Origin: Streptomyces xylophagus
Lineage (GTDB): Bacteria; Actinomycetota; Actinomycetes; Streptomycetales; Streptomycetaceae
NCBI RefSeq assembly: GCF_000716435.1
Contig: NZ_JNWO01000002.1
Span: forward strand, 434,001-498,000
Reading direction: 5' to 3'
DNA: 64,000 nucleotides
Below, piece after piece: positions 57,703 through 64,000 of this stretch (its first letter is position 1; each line of letters opens with the position of its first letter). Both the position numbers and the translations under genes were made by a program. Under the pieces are notes generated by a model that saw only the letters and a program-made list of their open reading frames with translations, was not told where the DNA came from and did no database searches.

Positions 57703-59556
57703 CTACGACGGCCCGCTGGGCTCCGTCTGCGAAGTCTTGGGGGTCTCCGCGGGGGCAGGCGGTTGATCGGCCGGTGCCGGTTCGGGACCGGGCTCGGTCT
57801 GGTGGCCGCCGCGCAGGGCCGAGGCGATCGCGGAGACCAGGGCCATGCCCGCGGCGACGGTGAAGACGATGGTCAGGCCGTGGTGGAACGGGCCGGAGAC
57901 CAGCCGGGGGAAGAAGGTGTGGCCGGTCAGGACGGCGCGCTGGGCGGCGGAGACGTGGGCGAGGGTGCCGTTGGAGGAGAGCAGGTGCTGGATGGGGTTG
58001 TTGCCGAGGAACGTGGCGAACAGCGTGCTCACCGGTGGCAGCGACGCGGCCTGATCGGCGGCGCCGGTCGGTACGCCGTGTGCCTGGAGCCCCTTGCTCA
58101 GTGTCCCGGGCAGCGAGGACGCGAGCCCGGAGACCATCAGGGAGAAGAACACACCGATGGACAGGGCGGTGCCCGAGTTCTGGAAGGTGGAGCGCATGCC
58201 CGAGGCGACACCCCGGTACTCGCTCGGCACACTGCCCATGATCGAGGACGTGTTCGGTGCGGAGAACATGCCCTGACCCAGCCCGTTGAGCAGAAGCAGT
58301 GCCGCGAACATGCCGTAGTCGAAGTCGATGGGCAGCGCCAGCAGGCCGAGGAAGGAGAGTGCCACGACGACCAGCCCGACCGTCGAGAACATCCGGGCGC
58401 CGAACCGGTCCGAAAGGTACCCGGACACGGGCCCGGCGACGAGGAAGCCGACCGTGAGGGGGAGCATGAAGATGCCCGCCCACAGCGGGGTGTCCTCGTA
58501 GTCGTAGCCGTGCAACGGCAGCCAGATGCCCTGCAGCCAGATGATCAGCATGAACTGCAGCCCGCCCCGCGCGATCGCGGTCAACAGGGCGGCCAGGTTG
58601 CCCGCGGCGAAGGCGCGCACCTTGAACAGGGCCAGGTTGAACATCGGTTCGGCAATGTGCGTCTCGATGTAGCAGAAGACCAGCAGCAGTACGACCCCGC
58701 CGATCAGGCCGCTGAGCACCCACGGGTTTCCCCAGCCGGTGGCGCTGCCGCCGTAGGGCTGGATGCCGTAGGTGATGCCGGCGAGGAGGATTCCGGCGCC
58801 CGCCGCGAAGGTGAGGTTGCCGAGCCAGTCGATGCGGCCGGGGCGGCCCGCCGAGGTCTCGCGCAGGCTCAGGTACGACCAGATCGTGCCGGTGATGCTG
58901 ATCGGGACGCTCACCCAGAACACCGCGCGCCAGTCGACGACGGCCAGCAGGCCACCCGCGAGAAGGCCGAGGAACTGGCCCGCGAGGGCGGTGATCTGGT
59001 TGATGCCGAGGGCCATTCCGCGCTGCCGGGCGGGGAAGGCGTCGGTGAGGATGGCGGCCGAGTTGGCGGTGAGCATCGAGCCGCCGAAGGCCTGCACGAT
59101 GCGCCAGAGGATCAACCACATGGCCCCCGCCCCGGCGCGGAACGGATCGAGGGACAGCGCGACCGACGCACACGCGAAGATCAGGAAGCCGATGTTGTAG
59201 ATCTTCACCCGGCCGAACATGTCGCCGAGCCGGCCGAGCACGACGACCAGCACGGCCGAGACCAGCAGATACCCCAGGATCATCCAGAGCAGATAGCCGA
59301 TGTTGCCCGGGGCGAGTGGATCGAGGCCGATACCGCGGAAGATCGCGGGCAGCGAGATGATCACGATGGAGGCGTCCATCGTGGCGATCAGCACGCCGAG
59401 GGTGGTGTTCGACAGCGCGACCCACTTGTAGTTGGGTCCCGGGGGAACGTCCTTTCGACGCCCCGAGCGCACGGCACCCAGCAGGGACGACCGGCCGGGC
59501 CGAGGACCGTCCCCGTTCCCCTGCCCGTCGCCGGGTATGTGCGCCCGCTCGGTCAC
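57703..59556 (-). CDS. DHA2-family MFS exporter (14 helices)
   Basis: 617 aa. A long soluble N-terminus (about 45 aa) and a Pro-rich C-terminal tail flank about 14 membrane helices. Loop 2-3 motif LGRLGDMFGRVKIYN, the antiporter motif C region ALAGQFLGLLAGGLLA, and the DHA2 start ALSNTTLGVLIATMDASIVIISLPAI are clear. Multidrug or dye efflux is typical. Its ATG overlaps the MarR stop (ATGA), so it is co-translated with its likely repressor. Confidence 0.92.
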   Translation of the reverse strand: MTERAHIPGDGQGNGDGPRPGRSSLLGAVRSGRRKDVPPGPNYKWVALSNTTLGVLIATMDASIVIISLPAIFRGIGLDPLAPGNIGYLLWMILGYLLVSAVLVVVLGRLGDMFGRVKIYNIGFLIFACASVALSLDPFRAGAGAMWLILWRIVQAFGGSMLTANSAAILTDAFPARQRGMALGINQITALAGQFLGLLAGGLLAVVDWRAVFWVSVPISITGTIWSYLSLRETSAGRPGRIDWLGNLTFAAGAGILLAGITYGIQPYGGSATGWGNPWVLSGLIGGVVLLLVFCYIETHIAEPMFNLALFKVRAFAAGNLAALLTAIARGGLQFMLIIWLQGIWLPLHGYDYEDTPLWAGIFMLPLTVGFLVAGPVSGYLSDRFGARMFSTVGLVVVALSFLGLLALPIDFDYGMFAALLLLNGLGQGMFSAPNTSSIMGSVPSEYRGVASGMRSTFQNSGTALSIGVFFSLMVSGLASSLPGTLSKGLQAHGVPTGAADQAASLPPVSTLFATFLGNNPIQHLLSSNGTLAHVSAAQRAVLTGHTFFPRLVSGPFHHGLTIVFTVAAGMALVSAIASALRGGHQTEPGPEPAPADQPPAPAETPKTSQTEPSGPS

Positions 59557-60020
59557 AGTCGCTCCGCCAGTCGGTCGAGGAGGGGCAGGGCCGAGGCGAG
59601 TGCCGCGCGCTCCTCCGCGCTGAACTCGTCGAGGACGGCTCCGAGACGGTGGACGGACTCGGAGCGCCGCTCGGCCAGCATGGCGTGTCCCTCGTCCGTG
59701 ATCGCCACGATGCTCCGCCGCCCGTCCGCGGCATCGGGGCTACGGCGGATCAGTCCGCGCTGTTCGAGCAGCGCGAGCGTGCTCGCCATCGCCTGCGGGC
59801 GCACCCGCTCCGCCTCGGCAAGGGATGTCGGCGACTCGGACCCGTCGCGGGCGAGCCGGGCCAGTACGGAGACTCCGGAGAGCGATACGTCCCCCACGGC
59901 GTGCGCCTGACGCAGCCGCCGCGTCACACGGCCCACCGCGAGCCGTAGATCGGACGCGAGCCGAGCGGTGTCGTTCGGGCTGTGTGTGACGCCGCCACCT
60001 GCGCCAGGGTCCACCTTCAT
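59553..60020 (-). CDS. MarR-family regulator of the adjacent DHA2 exporter
   Basis: 155 aa from ATG 60020. MarR core LSGVSVLARLARDGSESPTSLAEAERVRPQAMASTLALLEQRGLIRRSPDAADGRRSIVAITDEG with D-x-R-R in the wing. A TTG 14 codons upstream is rejected because it would sit inside the promoter. TTGAGC-18-TAGTGT ends 8 nt before the ATG, which implies a leaderless message. Likely represses the MarR-exporter operon through the TACTAACA boxes. Confidence 0.88.
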   Translation of the reverse strand: MKVDPGAGGGVTHSPNDTARLASDLRLAVGRVTRRLRQAHAVGDVSLSGVSVLARLARDGSESPTSLAEAERVRPQAMASTLALLEQRGLIRRSPDAADGRRSIVAITDEGHAMLAERRSESVHRLGAVLDEFSAEERAALASALPLLDRLAERL

Positions 60021-60023
60021 GGG

Positions 60024-60071
60024 TACTAACACTAGATTTATCAGCCTGGACTGCTCAACCAATTGTTAGTA
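60024..60071. promoter_or_regulatory. Promoter of the MarR-exporter operon with TACTAACA / TGTTAGTA operator pair
   Basis: On the minus strand TTGAGC (60053-60058), an 18-nt spacer and TAGTGT (60029-60034) precede the ATG by 8 nt. TACTAACA (60024-60031) and its exact complement TGTTAGTA (60064-60071) bracket this promoter, so a MarR dimer at each site would block RNA polymerase. The region also separates the PfkB-type gene. Confidence 0.65.
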
Positions 60072-60142
60072 AATGGCGAGGGCGGTGAAAGGGCGACGTT
60101 CGTAGACTGGCTGACCGCAGGTCCGGGCACGAGGAGGTGCTG

Positions 60143-61033
60143 GTGGCGAGGGGACGTCCTGAAGGTCTGTTCGTCGGTCTGTGCACCCTGGACGTCATCC
60201 AGCTCGTGGACCACGCGCCGGCCTCCAACGAGAAACTCACGGCTCGCGAGCAGGTGGTCGCCGCGGGCGGCCCGGCGGCGAACGCGGCCGTGGCCTTCAG
60301 CTACTTGGGTGGCGCTGCGAGGCTGCTGACAGCAATCGGCTCCCACCCGTTGGGAGTTGGGGTGGCAGCCGACCTGGACGCGCTGGGCGTCACGGTTTCC
60401 GACCTGGCGGCCGACTCGACCGATCCACCCACGGTGTCCTCCGTCCTGGTGACCGCGTCCACCGGGGAACGCGCCGTCGCCTCGACCAACGCGACGGGAC
60501 ACCGACTCGCCCCGCCCGACGATCTCGACGCGTTGGTAGCGGCCTGCGACATCGTCGAATTCGACGGCCACCACATGGAGTTGGCGGTCTCCGCAGCCCG
60601 CGCCGCGCGTGCCGCCGGCCGTACGACCCTCTTCGACGGCGGCAGTTGGAAGACCGGCACGCAGGACCTGCTCCCGTTGATCGACGTGGCCGTCTGCTCG
60701 GCCGACTTCCATCCGCCCGGCGCGAGTACACCGATGGCCACGCTGCGATTCCTGAGGGAGCACGGGGTCGTCTGGTCGGCGGTCAGTGGAGGAGCGGGCC
60801 CGATCAGGTGGGCGGGCCCGGGCGGCGAAGGCACGGTGGACGTGCCTGGGGTCGAGGTGGCGGACACACTGGGCGCGGGGGACGTCCTGCATGGGGCCCT
60901 CGCCCATCAACTCGCGATGCGCGGAGCCGGACTTACCTCGGAGGGATTGGTCGAGGCGTTGCGTGAGGCAGCTGCGGTGGCTTCGCGGGCGTGCGCGTCG
61001 TTCGGTACGCGGGCGTGGATGCAGGAGGGGTGA
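60143..61033 (+). CDS. PfkB-family carbohydrate/nucleoside kinase
   Basis: 296 aa ribokinase-fold enzyme. GLFVGLCTLDVIQLVDHAP, AGGPAANAAVAFSYLGG (signature 1), LLTAIGSHPLG, and DTLGAGDVLHGALAHQLA (signature 2, with catalytic Asp in GAGD). It phosphorylates a sugar or nucleoside with ATP; the substrate is not evident. GTG 60143 has GAGGAG 6 nt upstream; GTG 60137 overlaps that site and is less likely. Confidence 0.9.
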   Translation: MARGRPEGLFVGLCTLDVIQLVDHAPASNEKLTAREQVVAAGGPAANAAVAFSYLGGAARLLTAIGSHPLGVGVAADLDALGVTVSDLAADSTDPPTVSSVLVTASTGERAVASTNATGHRLAPPDDLDALVAACDIVEFDGHHMELAVSAARAARAAGRTTLFDGGSWKTGTQDLLPLIDVAVCSADFHPPGASTPMATLRFLREHGVVWSAVSGGAGPIRWAGPGGEGTVDVPGVEVADTLGAGDVLHGALAHQLAMRGAGLTSEGLVEALREAAAVASRACASFGTRAWMQEG

Positions 61034-61109
61034 CCCAACTCGTCCAAGCCTGAGAAGATCACCAGGAACGTACGCATCACGGGATCGTACGAACCATGGG
61101 TGGGAAAAC

Positions 61110-61304
61110 GTGATCGTTGTACTGCTGCTCGGCGTCTTGGCGCTTCTCCTGGGCGGGTGCGCATGTGTGGTGTGGGCCGAGCGCGGCGGACCTCGCTGGG
61201 TTCGTGTCGTGGCGACCGTGACACTCACCGCGAGCGAACTGCTGCGCAGTTCCGACAAGAAGCGGCGCCGGGGACTGAGCGGGAGTGACGGAAACGACGA
61301 CTAA
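61110..61304 (+). CDS. Small single-pass membrane or lipoprotein
   Basis: 64 aa. A hydrophobic N-terminal segment VIVVLLLGVLALLLGG is followed by C-A-C and V-V-W-A-E-R-G-G-P-R-W-V-R-V-V-A, ending in a basic K-K-R-R-R and acidic tail. It could be a lipoprotein (G-G-C) or a membrane anchor. GTG start with a weak purine leader. Not recognised as a named family; coding character (G/C third positions) and the clear hydrophobic segment support a real gene. Confidence 0.55.
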   Translation: MIVVLLLGVLALLLGGCACVVWAERGGPRWVRVVATVTLTASELLRSSDKKRRRGLSGSDGNDD

Positions 61305-61437
61305 CAACGTCAGATTGCGACGGCAGGTGGCGAAACCGGTCAGGGAACTCGCCGATACGGAACCCTCTTCCGTACGCCAACATGCCTAGACTGAGCCGCC
61401 GTTGATCGTTACATCCGGCCGGTCTCGGGAGGACCGT

Positions 61438-62904
61438 ATGACCCGCACGCCGTCTCGACGCACTGCTCTGCGCAGCCTGGTGGCCGCCTCGGGCATGGTC
61501 ATCGGCTTTGATCCCTTTGCTCGTAGCTGGGCGGTGACCGACACCGGTCGACCGCTGAGCGGTGTCCCGCGCCTGGACGGGACGCTTCATATCGACGACG
61601 CCGCGCTCAGCGCCGACGCCGACGACTTCGGGCACATCGTGCACCGCCGTCCGGCCGCGGTGCTGCGGCCCGGCTCCGTGCGGGACATTGTCGCGATGGT
61701 CCGGTTCTGCAATCGGCACGGGCTGAGCGTGGCCCCGCGCGGGCAGGGGCACGGGACGAACGGGCAGGCGCAGGTCGAGGGCGGTCTGGTCATCGAGACC
61801 GAGCCGCTCGCCTCCATCGGGCCTGTGCGGGCGGACAGTTCGCGGGTCACGGTCGGGGCGGGCGCGAAGTGGAGCGACGTCGCCAAGGCCACCCTCGCCC
61901 ACGGTCTGACGCCGCCCGTCTTCACCGACTACCTCGAACTCTCCGTCGGCGGCACCCTGTCCGTCGGCGGCCTCGGCGGTCAGAGCCACCAGCAGGGCGC
62001 ACAGGTCGACAACGTCCTGGAGCTCGAAGTCGTCACCGGAGCGGGGGAGTTGACCCGCTGCTCCCCGACCCGCCACCCCGATCTCTTCCACGCCGTACTC
62101 GCCGGCCTTGGGCAGTGCGCCGTGATCGTCGGCGCCACCCTGCGCCTGGTGCGGGCCCCGGAGACCGTACGGCACTACCTCCTGCCGTACGACGACCTGG
62201 AGACCTTCCTCGGCGACCAGCGCCTCCTCGCCACCGAGGGGCGTTTCGCCTATCTCGAGGGCCAGGTCAGCGCGGACACCGCCGGAGCCTTCAACCAGTT
62301 CGCCATCGAGGCCGTCGCCTACGGGCCGCCCGTGGGGGTTACCCCGGACGACGCCACGCTCCTGCGAGGGCTGCACCACACCGCCTCCGGCGTCCAGATC
62401 ACCGACCTCGCCTACTACGACTTCCTCGACCGGCTCGCTCCCTCCGTCGCCGCCCTGAAGGCAGCGGGCCTGTGGGCCTACGCCCACCCCTGGCTCAACC
62501 TCCTCCTGCCCGGCCGCAGCACCGCCGACGTGACCGCGACCCTGCTGGACGCACTCACCCCGGCCGACCTGGGACCCGGCGTCGTCCTCCTGTACCCCCT
62601 GCTGCGCGAGCGCCTGCACACCCCGCTGCTGCGCATGCCCGACGACCCGGTGCCGTACCTGTTCGCGGTCCTGCGCACGACGCCGCCCGAGGACACGGCG
62701 ACAGTGCAGCGACTGCTGAGCGCCAACCGGTCCGCGTACGACACCGTCCAGGCCGTCGGTGGCACCCAGTACCCGGTCGGCTCGATCCCCTTCCAACACG
62801 CCGACTGGAGACGGCACTTCGGGCCTGCCTGGAGCCGGTTCGCCGAGGCCAGGAAGGCGTACGACCCGAAGGGCGTCCTCGTTCCGGGGCAGGGCATCTT
62901 CTGA
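61438..62904 (+). CDS. Exported FAD-dependent oxidoreductase, cytokinin-dehydrogenase-like
   Basis: 488 aa. A Tat-type start (S-R-R-T-A-L-R-S-L-V-A-A-S-G) precedes a VAO-family FAD domain. PRGQGHGTNGQAQ (His105 is the predicted covalent FAD site), VFTDYLELSVGGTLSVGGLGG (Asp164 matches the catalytic Asp of plant cytokinin oxidase in T-D-Y-L) and the C-terminus F-Q-H-A-D-W-R...YDPKGVLVPGQGIF are cytokinin-dehydrogenase features. GGGAGG lies upstream of ATG 61438. Outside the cell it could oxidise isoprenoid adenines or similar amines. Confidence 0.87.
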   Translation: MTRTPSRRTALRSLVAASGMVIGFDPFARSWAVTDTGRPLSGVPRLDGTLHIDDAALSADADDFGHIVHRRPAAVLRPGSVRDIVAMVRFCNRHGLSVAPRGQGHGTNGQAQVEGGLVIETEPLASIGPVRADSSRVTVGAGAKWSDVAKATLAHGLTPPVFTDYLELSVGGTLSVGGLGGQSHQQGAQVDNVLELEVVTGAGELTRCSPTRHPDLFHAVLAGLGQCAVIVGATLRLVRAPETVRHYLLPYDDLETFLGDQRLLATEGRFAYLEGQVSADTAGAFNQFAIEAVAYGPPVGVTPDDATLLRGLHHTASGVQITDLAYYDFLDRLAPSVAALKAAGLWAYAHPWLNLLLPGRSTADVTATLLDALTPADLGPGVVLLYPLLRERLHTPLLRMPDDPVPYLFAVLRTTPPEDTATVQRLLSANRSAYDTVQAVGGTQYPVGSIPFQHADWRRHFGPAWSRFAEARKAYDPKGVLVPGQGIF

Positions 62905-62918
62905 TCAACGCTGCCGCT

Positions 62919-64000
62919 CTAGTCGGGCGGCAGGTCCGCCAGCGCGTCGCGCAACGCGGCGCGGGAGGCCACGCCCAGTTTGGGGAAGAGCTGGCGCAGG
63001 TGGGCGGCGACCGTGCGGGGGGAGAGGAAGAGGCGTTCGGCGATCTGTTTGTTGGTGAGGCCGGCCGCCGCCAGCAGGGCGATCTCCCGTTGTTGGGGCG
63101 TCAGCGATGACGGTCCGGTGACCGCGGCGGCTCCTACCGACAGGCCGGTCGCCCGCAGCTCGTTGCCCGCCCTGGCTGTCCAGGGGCGGGCGCCGAGCCG
63201 TTCGAAGGTGTCGACGGCGTCGGCGAGTTGGGTGCGCGCCTCCGTGGTGGACTTCAGCCGGCGGAGGCGTTCGCCGTAGGCGAGTCGGACCCGGGCGAGC
63301 TCGAAGGGCCAGCGGTCGGTGCCGGGTACGGCGAGCGCCTCCTCGAAGAGGGCGAGCGCTTCGTGGTCGGCGGCGGCGATGGCCGCTGATCCCTTCACGA
63401 GCAGGGCGAGTCGTGGCGAGATCGCGGCGATGCCGGCTTCGTGCGCTGCCGCGACATGGGCCGTCGCCTCCGAGGTCCGGCCTGTTCTGATCGCGGCCTC
63501 GACGAGATCCATGACGACGAGGAGGGCCGGGGGGACGTGCGAGGCCAGTTCGCCCGCGCGGCTGATGGCGCACGCGTGTCGGTAGGCGTCCTCGAACCGG
63601 CCCCGGCCGAGCGCGGCCAGGGCCCGCGCGTGCGAGGCGCACGAGAGGTAGGAACCCACACCGCGCGGTGTCGCCCACAGGGTCATCTCGTCGGTCAGGG
63701 CCCGGGTGGTGGTCTCGTCGCCGCGGGCGGCGGCGACCAGTGCCCGTTGGTAGAGGAACTCCGTAGACAGCAGTTGGTAGTTGTGGGCTTCGCCCAGGTC
63801 CCGGCCCTGTGTGGCCTGCGCCTCCAGCTCGTCCCACTCGCCTGCCGCGAAATGGTCCCTGCCCAGGTACACCAGTCCCTGGATCTCCACGGTGAGTGAG
63901 CTGTTGTCCCGCCCGTCGCGGAGCACGCGTCGCAGCGCGGTCCGGCACGCGGGCAGGCGGTCGACGTAGAGGGATGTCATGGCGATGCGGATGACCCGGA
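62919..64000 (-). CDS. LuxR-family regulator, C-terminal part of a LAL-type protein (5' end outside window)
   Basis: The frame stays open through the right window edge, so the N-terminal part is missing. Visible are TPR-like helical repeats and a C-terminal LuxR helix-turn-helix: SSLTPQQREIALLAAAGLTNKQIAERLFLSPRTVAAHLRQLFPKLGVASRAALRDAL. This is the usual end of a large ATP-binding LuxR protein. It is convergent with the cytokinin-dehydrogenase-like gene, 14 nt apart. Confidence 0.9.
   Translation of the reverse strand, partial: RVIRIAMTSLYVDRLPACRTALRRVLRDGRDNSSLTVEIQGLVYLGRDHFAAGEWDELEAQATQGRDLGEAHNYQLLSTEFLYQRALVAAARGDETTTRALTDEMTLWATPRGVGSYLSCASHARALAALGRGRFEDAYRHACAISRAGELASHVPPALLVVMDLVEAAIRTGRTSEATAHVAAAHEAGIAAISPRLALLVKGSAAIAAADHEALALFEEALAVPGTDRWPFELARVRLAYGERLRRLKSTTEARTQLADAVDTFERLGARPWTARAGNELRATGLSVGAAAVTGPSSLTPQQREIALLAAAGLTNKQIAERLFLSPRTVAAHLRQLFPKLGVASRAALRDALADLPPD

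Noticed and set aside
57523..59910. A 795-codon open frame on the plus strand opposite the DHA2 exporter
   Set aside because: It is a GC-driven antisense shadow: composition rich in Gly/Glu/Asp/Gln/Arg, no domain, and the minus-strand exporter shows clear helices and motifs.
60020..60062. MarR start at the TTG at 60062
   Set aside because: It would lie upstream of the -35/-10 pair and adds residues with no match to the family.

Overview
This is high-GC actinobacterial DNA, most likely Streptomyces. Third codon positions are strongly G/C. GTG starts are frequent and many gene pairs overlap by ATGA or GTGA. Several family types are typical of the genus: a CGNR zinc-finger regulator, MmyB-like XRE regulators, a large LAL/LuxR regulator, receptor-type Ser/Thr kinases, DHA2 exporters and many SDR oxidoreductases. 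I see no rRNA, tRNA, CRISPR array, intact mobile element or PKS/NRPS genes. The content looks like an accessory chromosomal region built from small regulator-plus-enzyme modules.

Layout. 1-8 kb: a minus-strand import-and-hydrolysis operon. It holds a peptide-type ABC importer (lipoprotein, two permeases, two ATPases), an alpha/beta hydrolase placed inside the transporter operon, an amidohydrolase and an upstream lactonase-like MBL enzyme. Two GGATCC-centred operators sit in front of the lactonase and the binding protein. 8-12.8 kb: two GNAT acetyltransferases, a 372-aa protein of unknown function, and a CGNR regulator divergent from an MFS exporter. 13-15.4 kb: a short UvrA-like double ABC ATPase ending in a bidirectional terminator. 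15.4-21.3 kb: two tandem Ser/Thr kinases, each fused to an extracellular amino-acid-binding-type receptor domain, with a lipoprotein and a TetR gene. 21.4-27.9 kb: SnoaL, DJ-1/PfpI, two alpha/beta hydrolases, a glyoxalase-fold protein, an SDR and a flavoprotein disulfide reductase. 28-36.8 kb: a LAL regulator with a mutated Walker A motif, an SDR that lacks the catalytic Tyr and Lys with a tandem muconolactone-isomerase-domain protein, DUF4331, another Tyr-less SDR, an MHYT sensor, an NmrA-like protein and a cupin. 36.8-39 kb: an XRE regulator flanked by two inverted, about 80% identical 120-bp promoter cassettes that drive a monooxygenase-fold gene and an SDR. 39.2-42.6 kb: a four-gene operon (bicupin, HpaI-type aldolase, SnoaL-fold protein, DUF3500) that looks like an uncharacterised catabolic route. 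42.6-45.1 kb: MarR and a DODA-type dioxygenase under four tandem operator boxes, then a quinone-oxidoreductase-like protein. 45.4-48.5 kb: XRE divergent from SDR-SDR-tautomerase. 48.8-54.8 kb: CoA-transferase A/B plus a two-component flavin monooxygenase, with a PucR gene divergent from a LysR gene. 55-57.3 kb: TetR divergent from SDR and an F420-type reductase. 57.3-60 kb: gene debris, then a MarR-DHA2 exporter operon. 60-64 kb: PfkB kinase, small membrane protein, cytokinin-dehydrogenase-like flavoprotein and a LuxR gene cut by the window edge.

Most modules pair a one-component sensor with one or two redox enzymes acting on small hydrophobic or aromatic compounds. This reads as a region for sensing, modifying, importing or exporting environmental chemicals. 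The strongest signals not explained by gene content are the duplicated XRE promoter cassette, the receptor-kinase pair, the substituted Walker A lysine and two catalytically odd SDRs, the bicupin/aldolase/DUF3500 operon, and several multi-box operators.
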